NCBI GenBank assembly: GCA_945898275.1
Contig: CAMDHZ010000010.1
Coordinates: 1-64,000, forward strand
Direction of reading: 5' to 3'
Length of the DNA stretch: 64,000 bases
Source: Chitinophaga pinensis
Lineage (GTDB): Bacteria > Bacteroidota > Bacteroidia > UKL13-3
The position numbers were made by a program, and so were the translations under genes. The notes under the pieces were generated by a model. That model was not told the origin of the DNA, did not search any database, and saw only the letters and a program-made list of their open reading frames with translations. This document shows, one piece after another, positions 17,196 through 26,173 of the stretch (position 1 is the first letter of the stretch; each line of letters starts with the position of its first letter).

Positions 17196-18194
17196 TTATT
17201 TAGAATCATAAGCCCATTTTAAATAAATGGCGCCCCAAGTAAAACCGCCACCAAATGCGGCTAAAACTATATTGTCACCTTTTTTGAGACGTGGTTCCCA
17301 TTCCCATAAACAAAGTGGAAGGGTTCCATTTGTTGTATTGCCAAAACGGTCAATGTTTATCATAACTTTGTCTCTGGTCAACCCCATTCTTTCGGCTGTT
17401 GCATCAATAATTCTTAAATTAGCTTGATGGGGAACTAGCCATGAGATATCTTCTGCGCTAAGGTGATTTCTTTCCATTATTTGCGCTGAAACATCTGCCA
17501 TATTTGTTACCGCAAACTTAAACACTGTTTTACCATCTTGATAAACAAAATGTTCTCTTGCATCTATGGTTTCATGTGTTGGCGGTTTCAATGAACCACC
17601 AGCTTTTTGGTGCAAGAAATGCCTCCCTGAACCATCAATTTTTAACACGGAATCAATAACGCCTAATCCTTCTTCATTAGGTTCAAGAAGCACTGCGCCG
17701 CAGCCATCTCCAAAAATGATACAGGTATTTCTGTCTGTATAATCAATAATGGAAGACATTTTATCTCCCCCAACTACAACAACTTTTTTGTATTGTCCGC
17801 TAATGATAAACTTGGCGGCAGTTTCCAACGAAAACAAAAATCCTGAACATGCCGCTGAAAGATCGTAACCGAAGGCGTTTTTTGCTCCAATTTTGTCTGC
17901 TAAAATGCAAGCTGTTGACGGGAACACCATATCTGGTGTAATAGTAGCAAAAATAATTAAGTCTATTTCCTCTGCGCTTATTCCGCGCTTTTTAAGCAAT
18001 CCATTCACTGCCTCAACTCCCATGTCTGAAGTTGCAAGTCCAGCACCTTTTTGTATATGTCTTTCTTTAATGCCCGTTCTAGTTGTAATCCATTCGTCTG
18101 TGGTATCAACCAAAAGTTCCAAATCCTTGTTTGTCAACAAATCTGGTGGAACATATCCATTGATTGCTGTTATGGCAGCAGTAATTTTTGTCAT
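17196..18194 (-). CDS. fabH: Beta-ketoacyl-ACP synthase III
   Basis: A 332-residue thiolase-fold condensing enzyme that starts fatty acid synthesis by joining acetyl-CoA or a branched acyl-CoA to malonyl-ACP. The catalytic triad is visible: Cys in [15 protein letters not shown], His in [11 protein letters not shown] and Asn in [16 protein letters not shown]. The N-terminal [11 protein letters not shown] is also typical. Length is normal. The start overlaps the plsX stop by a single base, so the two are translationally coupled. The accB gene follows after 69 bp. Confidence 0.97.
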   Translation of the reverse strand: MTKITAAITAINGYVPPDLLTNKDLELLVDTTDEWITTRTGIKERHIQKGAGLATSDMGVEAVNGLLKKRGISAEEIDLIIFATITPDMVFPSTACILADKIGAKNAFGYDLSAACSGFLFSLETAAKFIISGQYKKVVVVGGDKMSSIIDYTDRNTCIIFGDGCGAVLLEPNEEGLGVIDSVLKIDGSGRHFLHQKAGGSLKPPTHETIDAREHFVYQDGKTVFKFAVTNMADVSAQIMERNHLSAEDISWLVPHQANLRIIDATAERMGLTRDKVMINIDRFGNTTNGTLPLCLWEWEPRLKKGDNIVLAAFGGGFTWGAIYLKWAYDSK

Positions 18195-19153
18195 TATTGT
18201 GAAGGGGGAACTATATTTTGAAAGGCATCATGAATAATTGAAACTAAATTTGATTCAACAACATCATGTGCGCTAATAATCATGTTTTTGAATGCTTTCT
18301 TGTTTGAAATGCCGTGTCCAATAATTACTGGTGCATTTACTCCAAGGATTGGCGTACCACCAAAGTTTTCATAATTGAATCTTTCTAAGTAATCGTCTTG
18401 AATACCACGCTTATGTAGTACAAAATACATTGACTCTAAAGCCTTTAATACAACATTTCCAGTAAATCCTTCACAAACGATTACATCAACCTTATCAGAA
18501 ATGATATCTCTACCTTCAACATTTCCAATAAAATGAAATTGCGAAGAATCTTCCATTAAATTATGGGCAGAAACAGTAACTAGGTTTCCTTTTTCTTTTT
18601 CTTCCCCAATGCTTAACAATCCTACTTTTGGATCAGGATTTTTATATACATGTTTTAATAGGAGTGAACCTAACACTCCAAATTGATACAACACATCAGG
18701 TCTACAATCCGCATTTGCACCAACGTCTACAATTAGTCCAACTCCACCATTTGCTTTAGGTACCATTGCTGTAATACAAGGTCTTATTACGCCTTCAATT
18801 GGCTTAACAGAAAACATTGAACCTACTAGCATAGCACCAGTATTACCAGCGCTAACGAAGGCATCTATTTTTTTATGGGCTAAAAGACCGAAACCAACTG
18901 AAATGCTTGAATCCTTTTTTTGTGAAATAGCTTTGGTAGGATGTTCACTCATACCAATAATCTCAGTGGTATGCACAAAATCGAAATCAGATTCTGCTGC
19001 ACCTGAATTTGCAATTTGGTGTAAAGCTTCTTCTTTGCTGCCAATTAAAACAATACGCACATTTTCGCCAAGCTCTTGCTTAGCCAAGATGGCGCCTTCA
19101 ATAGCTTCCTTGGGGGCGTAATCGCCTCCCATGATATCAAATCCTATTTTCAT
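18194..19153 (-). CDS. plsX: Phosphate acyltransferase
   Basis: A 319-residue peripheral enzyme that makes acyl-phosphate from acyl-ACP for phosphatidic acid synthesis. Typical features are the opening [20 protein letters not shown], the KKDSSI segment, [25 protein letters not shown] and the C-terminal [14 protein letters not shown]. Length matches the family. It lies between rpmF (33 bp upstream) and fabH (one-base overlap), the most conserved bacterial arrangement linking ribosome and membrane synthesis. Confidence 0.97.
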   Translation of the reverse strand: MKIGFDIMGGDYAPKEAIEGAILAKQELGENVRIVLIGSKEEALHQIANSGAAESDFDFVHTTEIIGMSEHPTKAISQKKDSSISVGFGLLAHKKIDAFVSAGNTGAMLVGSMFSVKPIEGVIRPCITAMVPKANGGVGLIVDVGANADCRPDVLYQFGVLGSLLLKHVYKNPDPKVGLLSIGEEKEKGNLVTVSAHNLMEDSSQFHFIGNVEGRDIISDKVDVIVCEGFTGNVVLKALESMYFVLHKRGIQDDYLERFNYENFGGTPILGVNAPVIIGHGISNKKAFKNMIISAHDVVESNLVSIIHDAFQNIVPPSQ

Positions 19154-19186
19154 GAGCAGGGTAAAAGGGACTATGACAAAAAAGGA

Positions 19187-19372
19187 TTAAATATCCTTTT
19201 GCATGTGTGGAAATGCCAAAATTCCCTTGTAGTATCCATTAGGAGTTACACGGTGACGCAAGTGAACTTCTCCAGAGGTTGGATCTGTTGTAATAGTTGG
19301 ATTTGCACCCTTGTAGTGCGTTCTACGCTTATCTCTTCTCGAATTAGAGATTTTTCGTTTTGGATTAGGCAT
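19187..19372 (-). CDS. rpmF: 50S ribosomal protein L32
   Basis: A 61-residue, very basic ribosomal protein with the standard start [19 protein letters not shown]. It lacks the two C-x-x-C zinc-knuckle pairs seen in some L32 proteins, so it is the zinc-independent form. It lies between the DUF177 gene and plsX, in the classic yceD-rpmF-plsX order. Confidence 0.96.
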   Translation of the reverse strand: MPNPKRKISNSRRDKRRTHYKGANPTITTDPTSGEVHLRHRVTPNGYYKGILAFPHMQKDI

Positions 19373-19390
19373 TTTATTATTTCTCCTTTT

Positions 19391-19936
19391 TTAGTTTAAC
19401 AAATCTTTTAATTTATTCCATCTTGGGTCAGAATTATCTCCTGATTCTCCCTCAACGTTTTCATCTTCTTCCTTTTCTTTTTGTTCTAAAAGCTTCAAAA
19501 CCTCAGGATTGCAACTTTTAGAGATGGCTAGTTCATTGCAATTTTTGCGCTGTGGTACTGCCAATAGCAAACTTTCATACAGATATTGTGTAAGGTCAAA
19601 CTCAATTTCTGTTCTTGCTAAATAAACAATTTCAAAATCTTCAAAGTTGCTTACCTCGCTCAACTTCATTAACATTTCGAAATCTTTTTGAATTGGAATG
19701 TCAATTTCATCTGCACAAGTATCACACGTAGAAGACACAATTCCCTCAAAATGAAACTTTAAATCATAAAGATTCTCTGTTTTATTCATTTGTAACCTAA
19801 CCCCAACATTGGCCTTCTTTACAGGCGAATATTCGAAATCAGCCAAGAAATTGTCATCCAATACATACTCAAATTCATTAGGCCCCATCCGGACTTTATT
19901 GAACTCAATTGTGTATTCCTTCTTCCTTGCTCCCAT
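19391..19936 (-). CDS. DUF177 (YceD-family) protein
   Basis: A 181-residue cytoplasmic protein. It has the family's C-x-x-C in STCDTCADEIDIPI, a later Asn-Cys-Asn-Glu-Leu segment and an acidic C-terminal tail ending SDPRWNKLKDLL, a highly conserved family ending. YceD/DUF177 proteins affect 23S rRNA metabolism in plants and E. coli and are nearly always encoded just before rpmF, as here (18-bp gap). The precise biochemical role is not settled. Confidence 0.88.
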   Translation of the reverse strand: MGARKKEYTIEFNKVRMGPNEFEYVLDDNFLADFEYSPVKKANVGVRLQMNKTENLYDLKFHFEGIVSSTCDTCADEIDIPIQKDFEMLMKLSEVSNFEDFEIVYLARTEIEFDLTQYLYESLLLAVPQRKNCNELAISKSCNPEVLKLLEQKEKEEDENVEGESGDNSDPRWNKLKDLLN

Positions 19937-20044
19937 GTGTAATAGCCTGCAAAGATAAGCGGTTAAAAGTAACTTCTGAAAACTTTTTACTTTTTCTAGC
20001 GGTGAAATTAATTTAAATGCTAGATAATCAGTGAATTAATAAGA

Positions 20045-21112
20045 TTAAAAGTCGATTCTGAATTTCTCCCTTCTAAATTGAGTCATCGGTAAAGGATTTT
20101 CATTGATGGTCTCAAAATGGTTCCTTCTTGCCCAAATATCAATTGCCATATAAATAGCATTGCGCATGCTTTGTGCATCCGCCTCATTTTTTCCTGCAAT
20201 GGCATATGCCGTTCCATGGTCGGGTGAAGTTCTTACAAATGGAAGTCCAGCTGTGTAATTTACACCATCCTTAAATGCCATAAATTTAAACGGAATCAAC
20301 CCTTGGTCATGGTACATCGCTAAAATTCCATCAAACTGTTTGTATTGGTTCGAACCAAAAAAACCATCTGCTGGATATGGCCCATAAACCGAAATTTGTT
20401 TGTCATTCCTTGTTTTATCTACTGCTGGAATGATAATTTCATTTTCTTCAGTACCTAATAACCCATTTTCTCCAGCATGTGGGTTTAACCCCAAAACTGC
20501 AATTCTCGGTTTAATAATTCCGAAATCTTGCTTTAAGCTTTGGTTCAACAACACAATCTTTTCTGCTATAAGACTCTGACTTAGTTTTGCTGATACCTCC
20601 TTTAAGGGTAAATGTCCTGTAACCAGTGCAACTCTTAAACTATCGGCTGTTAGTAACATTAAATGGTTGCTATTCGCTTGCTGAGCCAAGTATTCTGTAT
20701 GTCCGTTGAAAGGGAATGTTTCTGTGTTTACGTTATGCTTATTGAGTGGACCCGTTACAATTGCCTGAAGCTTACCTGAAACAGCATCTTTGGTAGCCAT
20801 TTCTAGTGATTTAAAAGCATATTTACCTGCAATTTCGCTAACCTCCCCAGGCTTTATTTCTAACTCCTCCTCCCAACATGCCAATAAATTTGCTTTTTTG
20901 GGGTTAACTTGGTCTAAAGACTTAATAATATTAAGTTGAAAATCATTGAGGTTTAAAATTTTTCTCCAATAGGAAATTATTTTAGGAGAAGCATACACAA
21001 CTGGAATGCAGTAATCTAAGATTCTATTGTCATGTAAAGCCTTTATGATAACTTCAACGGATATACTATTAATGTCACCTATGGTTATTCCAATCAAGGG
21101 TATTTTACTCAT
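20045..21112 (-). CDS. pdxA: 4-hydroxythreonine-4-phosphate dehydrogenase
   Basis: A 355-residue NAD-dependent enzyme of the DXP-dependent pyridoxal 5'-phosphate pathway. Evidence is the N-terminal IGITIGDINSISVEVI, GPLNKHNVNT, the metal-ligand segments GHTEYLAQQ, LNPHAGENGL and MYHDQGLIPFK, and the C-terminal FVRTSPDHGTAYAIAGK. Length is slightly above the 330-residue norm. It lies upstream of the DUF177 gene (108 bp) and downstream of the aminopeptidase (29 bp), all on the minus strand. A perfect palindromic GGTTCGAACC lies in the coding sequence at 20347. Confidence 0.95.
   Translation of the reverse strand: MSKIPLIGITIGDINSISVEVIIKALHDNRILDYCIPVVYASPKIISYWRKILNLNDFQLNIIKSLDQVNPKKANLLACWEEELEIKPGEVSEIAGKYAFKSLEMATKDAVSGKLQAIVTGPLNKHNVNTETFPFNGHTEYLAQQANSNHLMLLTADSLRVALVTGHLPLKEVSAKLSQSLIAEKIVLLNQSLKQDFGIIKPRIAVLGLNPHAGENGLLGTEENEIIIPAVDKTRNDKQISVYGPYPADGFFGSNQYKQFDGILAMYHDQGLIPFKFMAFKDGVNYTAGLPFVRTSPDHGTAYAIAGKNEADAQSMRNAIYMAIDIWARRNHFETINENPLPMTQFRREKFRIDF
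20347..20356. repeat. GGTTYRAACC motif copy 8 (GGTTCGAACC, perfect palindrome)
   Basis: Exact palindromic copy inside pdxA, in TTGGTTCGAACCAAAA, read on the coding strand as Gly-Ser-Asn-Gln. Confidence 0.8.
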
Positions 21113-21141
21113 TTTTCAACTTTTTAAACTTAGGAATCAAA

Positions 21142-22578
21142 TTATTTACTGCACAATTGCTTTGCATATTCCAAAATCAAACGAACACCAACACCTGTGC
21201 CACCCTTGGTTTTGTAAGTTTCTGCCGCGCTTATAAATGCAGGTCCTGCAATATCAAAATGCATCCATGGATAATCAATAAATTTCTCAAGAAATTTACC
21301 AGCTGTAATTGCACCAGCCACTGGTCCACCAATATTTTTCATGTCTGCAATATCACTTTTTATAAGGGTAGAATAGTCGTCCCAAAACGGAAATTCAACC
21401 AAACGCTCATGCACAAGTTCTCCAGCATTTTTCAAGGCAGTTTTACTTTCTTCACTGGCTGTTCCCATGCAAACAATTCCATAAGCACCAATTGCAGCCG
21501 CAGCAGCGCCTGTTAATGTTGCAAAATCCAAAACAATTTCTGGTTCATACTTTTTAGCGTATGAAAGTGCATCTGCTAAAATCATCCTTCCTTCGGCATC
21601 AGTGTTTAAAACTTCAACGGTTTGACCATCAAACATATGAATTACATCGCCAGGAGTATATGCAATTTCTCCTGGACGGTTATCTGTTGCTGGTATCAAT
21701 GCTACAACATGCAGTGGTAATTTGCTTTTTGCAATAGCAAATATTCCTGCTGCAACTGCTGCAGCACCTGCCATATCGCATTTCATCGTGTCCATGCCTG
21801 CTGTTGGTTTTAGGCTCAAACCGCCAGTGTCATAAACAACCCCTTTCCCAACTAAAACTAAAGGTTTCTTGTTCTTTGCTTTAGCGGGTTTGTATTCAAG
21901 TATCGTAAAAGTAGGAGGTGTTTTACTGCCTTTATTTACAGCTAATAATCCTCCCATTTTCAAGGATTCAATTTGCTTTTTATTTAGAACCTCACAAGAT
22001 ACACCAGCATCTTTTGCTGCAGATTGTATTTGTTTGGCAAATACAATTGCATCTAAATGCGAAACCGGTTCATTTACCCAGTTGCGTGCACGAATTACTT
22101 CCTCTAATTGTATTTGCAGTGCTTCAATTTCATTTTTCTTGGTTTTTTCGGTTTGAACCAAGATAGATTTTAAAGCATTATTCTTTTTATCAGATTTGTA
22201 CTTGTTAAATTGGTAGGATGCTAAAACCACCCCTTCAGAGATATACAAACTTGCTGCAAGATTGCTTGGGTGGTTACCAATCCAAATCTCTTCGTAATGA
22301 TGCGCAGTGAGTGTGTGTGAAATTTTTGCACCAACGGCTCTATATTTTTCTCTTTTTAATCCTTCTGGTTTAGATTCAAAATCCTCAATTTGTTGAAGGA
22401 AAATGTGATGAGAAAGTCTATTGATGAGAATAAACTTTTCGTCCTCCTTTAATTTTTTTTCAACATAAGCGATTTCTTCTGCTGAAAGCAAAAAGTTCGA
22501 AAGCTCTCCGCTGTTTGAGAATAAGAATACAGCATTCTTGTTTGGTTTGAATTTCTCTGAATAGGTGAGTTTTACCAT
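21142..22578 (-). CDS. pepA: Leucyl aminopeptidase (M17 family)
   Basis: A 478-residue dimetal cytosolic aminopeptidase. The catalytic domain shows the family signature NTDAEGRMILADAL, the metal and substrate segments LVGKGVVYDTGGLSLKP and MKCDMAGAAAV, and the C-terminal PWMHFDIAGPAF. The N-terminal 170 residues form the non-catalytic domain, which is the more divergent half. It probably shares a transcript with pdxA 29 bp downstream. One GGTTTGAACC motif lies in the N-terminal domain, read as Leu-Val-Gln-Thr-Glu. Confidence 0.94.
   Translation of the reverse strand: MVKLTYSEKFKPNKNAVFLFSNSGELSNFLLSAEEIAYVEKKLKEDEKFILINRLSHHIFLQQIEDFESKPEGLKREKYRAVGAKISHTLTAHHYEEIWIGNHPSNLAASLYISEGVVLASYQFNKYKSDKKNNALKSILVQTEKTKKNEIEALQIQLEEVIRARNWVNEPVSHLDAIVFAKQIQSAAKDAGVSCEVLNKKQIESLKMGGLLAVNKGSKTPPTFTILEYKPAKAKNKKPLVLVGKGVVYDTGGLSLKPTAGMDTMKCDMAGAAAVAAGIFAIAKSKLPLHVVALIPATDNRPGEIAYTPGDVIHMFDGQTVEVLNTDAEGRMILADALSYAKKYEPEIVLDFATLTGAAAAAIGAYGIVCMGTASEESKTALKNAGELVHERLVEFPFWDDYSTLIKSDIADMKNIGGPVAGAITAGKFLEKFIDYPWMHFDIAGPAFISAAETYKTKGGTGVGVRLILEYAKQLCSK
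22150..22159. repeat. GGTTYRAACC motif copy 9 (GGTTTGAACC)
   Basis: Exact copy in the aminopeptidase gene, read as Val-Gln-Thr-Glu on the coding strand (context TTTCGGTTTGAACCAAG). Confidence 0.8.
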
Positions 22579-22592
22579 GTCTAATAATTTAA

Positions 22593-22865
22593 TTAAGATT
22601 TTGCCTTTGCTTTTGGTTTTGGAGCAGCAGCTTTCTTTTCTTCAGGTTTAATTGCATCTGCTTTGCAAGCTTTACAAGGTTCGAAACCTCCTTTTTTTGC
22701 CTCAGCTAGGGTCATTCCCTTTTTACCTGTTTTTACAAGGCTGCAATTTTTTGCATGGTACTTTTTGCCATTCTCTGTGGCATAAACAGTTTGAGCAGCT
22801 AAATTTCCATAGCCCATAAACAATAGGAAACATAAAAACGCGATTTGTTTTACAAAAGTTTTCAT
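22593..22865 (-). CDS. Small secreted Cys-containing protein, Ada-zinc-like
   Basis: A 90-residue exported protein: signal peptide (about 1-24, ending LAAQ), then VYATENGKKYHAKNCSLV and FEPCKACK. The Y-H-x3-C ... C-x-x-C spacing resembles a small metal-binding module related to the Ada zinc domain that occurs in Bacteroidota secreted proteins and nuclease tails. The C-terminal 20 residues are a Lys/Ala/Pro-rich tail. It precedes the aminopeptidase by 14 bp on the same strand. Function is unknown; binding of a metal by the His and Cys residues is inference. Confidence 0.6.
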   Translation of the reverse strand: MKTFVKQIAFLCFLLFMGYGNLAAQTVYATENGKKYHAKNCSLVKTGKKGMTLAEAKKGGFEPCKACKADAIKPEEKKAAAPKPKAKAKS

Positions 22866-22936
22866 ATATATTTTATTGAATTTGCGGTAAAGGTAAATGC
22901 TATTTGATTATTTAGTTTTATTTGCTGCTACAAATT

Positions 22937-23734
22937 ATGCACACACAAGTAAAAGCAAAAAAGTTTTTGGGTCAACATTTCCTTACCGACCTGCAAATTG
23001 CTTCTGATATTGTTGAATCTCTTTTTAAAATTTATCCTCAAGGACAGGTTTTGGAAGTTGGACCAGGAATGGGGGTTCTAACTAAAATTTTACTGAAAAA
23101 TAAGGAATTAAAAACTTGGGCTGCCGAGATTGACGGAGAATCTGTTACTTATTTGTGTGCCCATTTTCCTGAAATTTCTGAGCGATTGATTCAAGAAAGC
23201 TTCTTAGAGATTGATCTAAGTACTCGGTTTGGGGATGGAATTGCAGTTATTGGAAACTTTCCCTACAATATTTCCTCTCAAATCGTTTTTCATATCATCG
23301 ACCACAGAGACAAAGTTCCTGTAATGGTTGGAATGTTTCAAAAAGAAGTAGCAGAAAGATTAGCCGCAGGGCACGGTGGCAAAGATTATGGAATCTTAAG
23401 CGTTTTGGTTCAAGCCTACTATAAAATAGAGTATTTATTTACTGTACCAGAACATGTTTTTAATCCACCTCCAAAGGTAAAATCAGGTGTCATTAGCATG
23501 CAAAGATGCAAGGATGCGCTTGATTGTGATGAAATTCTCTTTAAGAAAATTGTAAAAGCCGCATTTAATCAAAGAAGAAAAAAGTTAAGAAATGCAATTT
23601 CCGCATTTGGCTTAGACGATGCTGACTTGGGAGAATTTGCTGGTAAAAGAGCAGAGGAATTATCTGTTGATGATTTTGTAATATTAACCAACTTAATTGC
23701 TAATTACAGAAATGGAAAAGATACAAGTGGATAA
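22937..23734 (+). CDS. rsmA: 16S rRNA adenine(1518/1519)-N6-dimethyltransferase
   Basis: The KsgA/RsmA enzyme, about 265 residues, dimethylates two adjacent adenines in helix 45 of 16S rRNA. I chose ATG 22937 (MHTQVKAKKFLGQHFL) because the family begins there; an earlier in-frame TTG at 22922 is less likely. Motif I is VLEVGPGMGVLT and the catalytic motif is GNFPYNISSQI (an NLPY variant, NFPY). The C-terminal domain has the NQRRKKLRNAI segment. Its last 23 bp overlap the start of mgtE, which suggests coupled translation. A near-match GGTTCAAGCC lies at 23407. Confidence 0.96.
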   Translation: MHTQVKAKKFLGQHFLTDLQIASDIVESLFKIYPQGQVLEVGPGMGVLTKILLKNKELKTWAAEIDGESVTYLCAHFPEISERLIQESFLEIDLSTRFGDGIAVIGNFPYNISSQIVFHIIDHRDKVPVMVGMFQKEVAERLAAGHGGKDYGILSVLVQAYYKIEYLFTVPEHVFNPPPKVKSGVISMQRCKDALDCDEILFKKIVKAAFNQRRKKLRNAISAFGLDDADLGEFAGKRAEELSVDDFVILTNLIANYRNGKDTSG

Positions 23735-25073
23735 TGCCGTTGTAAAGCAGTTTAGAAGTTTACTGCAAAAGGAAAATGTTGCTGAATTAGAAATGCAACT
23801 TTCGCAGATGTATGCCCAAGACATTGCCTTATTAATTGATAGATTACCAGTTGAGGATTCTAGGGAGATTTTAAATCTTCTTAGTAAAGACAAGGTAATA
23901 AAGGTATTGGTAGAAATGGAGGAAAGTGATCGTGCCCATTTCTTATCGGCATATACGCCATACGAAATTGCCAATAATTTTATTGAGCACATGGATAGTG
24001 ATGATGCTGCTTATTTGTTAAACCATTTGCCTAATAAAATTAAAGAAGATGTAATTGGGCAATTACAAGACATTGAGTACGCAAGCAGCCTCTTGAGTCT
24101 AACAAATTATGAAGAATACACAGCGGGTAGCTTGATGGCACTCGAATTGGTAAAGGTGAGCATCAACCAAACAGTGGCTGAATGCATTGAGGAAATTAGA
24201 AAACAAAACGAAAATGTAGATAATATTTATGTAGTTTATGTAGTAGATGATTTTGAAAGATTAATGGGTATAATAACCCTAAAGAATCTTTTACTTGCCA
24301 AGCCTGATTTTTTGGTTTCAGAAGTTTATAACTCAGAAGTTATAGCTGTTCCTACCGCTGCAGACAGTGAACTGGTAGCTAATTTAACAAAAAAGTATGA
24401 TTTGGTGGTATTACCTGTAGTAGATGTTTTAGGTAGATTGGTGGGTAGAATTACCATTGATGATGTGGTAGATGTAATTAAGGAAGAAGCCGATGAGGAT
24501 TATCAATTAATGTCGGGTATTACTTCCGATGTTGCACCCACAGATTCAATTTTTGATTTATCCAAGGCAAGACTTCCTTGGCTTATTATTGGCTTGTTTG
24601 GCGGCATTGTTAGTTCTAGGTTTTTGGGTGTTTACGAATCAGAAATTCAAATTCACCCAGAAATGGCTTTTTTTATTCCATTGATTGCTGCAATGGGCGG
24701 TAATGTTGGTGTTCAGTCTTCTGCTATTGTAGTACAAGGTTTAGCAAATGATACTTTAGGTACTAAAAATATTGGGCATAAAATATTAAAAGAGCTAAGA
24801 CTTGCTTTGTTTAATGGACTTATATGCGCCATACTTATTTTAGCATATAATCTCATATTTAATGATTCGGTTGAATTGGCCTTAACAGTTGCCATTGCCT
24901 TAATTACCGTAATTATTTTTGCCTCTGTTTTTGGAACATTTATTCCCATGTTTTTAAACAAAGTAAAAATAGATCCAGCTATAGCCACAGGGCCATTTAT
25001 TACTACCAGCAACGACCTTTTAGGGATTGTGATTTACTTTTCAATTGGAAGGTTAATGTATCAAACTTTTTAG
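23712..25073 (+). CDS. mgtE: Magnesium transporter MgtE
   Basis: About 453 residues from ATG 23712. An in-frame TTG 15 bp earlier is possible but less likely. The N-terminal helical superfamily domain (about 1-125) is followed by two CBS domains (about 135-255) that sense magnesium, then five membrane helices. The pore-region segments PLIAAMGGNVGVQSSAI and ATGPFITTSNDLLGI are typical. It sits in the inner membrane as a gated Mg2+ channel. Its start lies inside rsmA. No magnesium riboswitch is visible upstream, so gating by the CBS domains is likely the main control. Confidence 0.95.
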   Translation: MEKIQVDNAVVKQFRSLLQKENVAELEMQLSQMYAQDIALLIDRLPVEDSREILNLLSKDKVIKVLVEMEESDRAHFLSAYTPYEIANNFIEHMDSDDAAYLLNHLPNKIKEDVIGQLQDIEYASSLLSLTNYEEYTAGSLMALELVKVSINQTVAECIEEIRKQNENVDNIYVVYVVDDFERLMGIITLKNLLLAKPDFLVSEVYNSEVIAVPTAADSELVANLTKKYDLVVLPVVDVLGRLVGRITIDDVVDVIKEEADEDYQLMSGITSDVAPTDSIFDLSKARLPWLIIGLFGGIVSSRFLGVYESEIQIHPEMAFFIPLIAAMGGNVGVQSSAIVVQGLANDTLGTKNIGHKILKELRLALFNGLICAILILAYNLIFNDSVELALTVAIALITVIIFASVFGTFIPMFLNKVKIDPAIATGPFITTSNDLLGIVIYFSIGRLMYQTF

Positions 25074-25109
25074 TGATGCAACCTTTTGTAAAAATTTGTT
25101 TACTTTTAA

Positions 25110-26081
25110 ATGAAACCAAAAAATAACCTTTTATCAAAAAAGTTTTCCATTCTTATCTCAGATGAAATGCATGGCTTTTTTATGGAGGGTGCAAAAGCAC
25201 AAGGACACAAGATTCTATATAGACCAGGAGCCACAAGGGAAGAGATTGCCAGCCTGCTCCCTCAAATGGATGCTTGGATATTGCGAACGGGTGTAAGTGC
25301 AGATGCAGATTTGCTTTCGAATGGGCGATCTTTGAAATGGATAGGCAGGGCTGGAGCTGGATTGGATAACATCGATTTGGTTCAAGCCGAAAAAATGGGA
25401 ATTGTTTGTGAAAACGCTGGCGAGGCAAATGCAGATGCGGTGGGTGAGCATACCCTAGGAATGCTCCTTATGTTGATGCATAACCTCAGTCGTGCACATG
25501 CCGAAGTTAAGGCCGGACTTTGGCAAAGAGAAGCAAACAGAGGAATTGAATTAAGGGGAAAAACAGTTGGAATCATTGGATTTGGAAATACTGGAAAGGC
25601 TGTAGCAGAAAAACTCTCAGGTTTTGGTGTAAAGCTTCTAGTTTATGATAAATACAAAAAAGGTTTTGGTTTGAACCAAATTCAAGAGGCAAGCCTACAA
25701 GATATACAAGCAGAGGCAGATATCATTAGTTTTCATGTTCCTTTGACAGTGGAAACCAAAGGATTTCTTGATGCTTCATTCATTTTGGCCTGTCAAAAGC
25801 CATTTTTTGTGCTGAACCTAAGCCGAGGAAAGGTCGTAAACCATGAAGATTTAATTAATGGTTTGAACCAAGGCAAAGTTTTAGGTGCAGCTTTAGATGT
25901 CTTAGAAAATGAAAAGATTGCCGCACTTGCTGGCGCAGAATTGGAACGATTTAATAAACTTGCAAATGCTCCAAATGTGATTATAACCCCCCATATTGGA
26001 GGTTGGACACAGGAGAGTTTCTTGAAAATTTCGCAAGTCCTATTAGATAAGTTGCTGTTTTTTAGTGGGAATATGAAATAA
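25110..26081 (+). CDS. D-isomer-specific 2-hydroxyacid dehydrogenase (SerA-like)
   Basis: A 323-residue NAD-dependent dehydrogenase. The Rossmann segment is VGIIGFGNTGKAVAEKL, and the catalytic Arg, Glu and His are in LNLSRGKVVNHE, DVLENEK and TPHIGGWT. It resembles the short form of phosphoglycerate dehydrogenase without the C-terminal ACT domain, so it could make 3-phosphohydroxypyruvate for serine synthesis, but other 2-hydroxyacid substrates are possible. No serC or serB is adjacent. It is unusual in carrying two exact GGTTTGAACC motifs 192 bp apart, both read as Gly-Leu-Asn-Gln. Confidence 0.85.
   Translation: MKPKNNLLSKKFSILISDEMHGFFMEGAKAQGHKILYRPGATREEIASLLPQMDAWILRTGVSADADLLSNGRSLKWIGRAGAGLDNIDLVQAEKMGIVCENAGEANADAVGEHTLGMLLMLMHNLSRAHAEVKAGLWQREANRGIELRGKTVGIIGFGNTGKAVAEKLSGFGVKLLVYDKYKKGFGLNQIQEASLQDIQAEADIISFHVPLTVETKGFLDASFILACQKPFFVLNLSRGKVVNHEDLINGLNQGKVLGAALDVLENEKIAALAGAELERFNKLANAPNVIITPHIGGWTQESFLKISQVLLDKLLFFSGNMK
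25668..25677. repeat. GGTTYRAACC motif copy 10 (GGTTTGAACC)
   Basis: First of two copies in the 2-hydroxyacid dehydrogenase gene, read as Gly-Leu-Asn-Gln (context TTTGGTTTGAACCAAA). Confidence 0.8.
25860..25869. repeat. GGTTYRAACC motif copy 11 (GGTTTGAACC)
   Basis: Second copy in the same gene, 192 bp after the first and in the same reading frame (Gly-Leu-Asn-Gln). Confidence 0.8.
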
Positions 26082-26107
26082 TGATTAAGGTATAGTAAAG
26101 AGAATAG

Positions 26108-26140
26108 TTGTTATTTACAATTTAACTCCTTTATTTTACC
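26108..26140 (+). promoter_or_regulatory. Possible promoter of the surface cassette
   Basis: TTG at 26108-26110 and TATTTTACC at 26132-26140, spaced 21 bases, approximate the Bacteroidota sigma-70 pattern (TTG, about 19-21 bases, TAnnTTTG). The TTTG part is only partly matched. It lies 34-66 bp before the receptor start. Confidence 0.35.
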
Positions 26141-26173
26141 GCTCTTAAAAAAAAGTTTGAACAAGTAAATGCT

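Noticed and set aside
22922-22936. TTG start of rsmA
   Set aside because: The family begins at the later MHTQVKAKKFLGQHF; the extra five residues have no counterpart.
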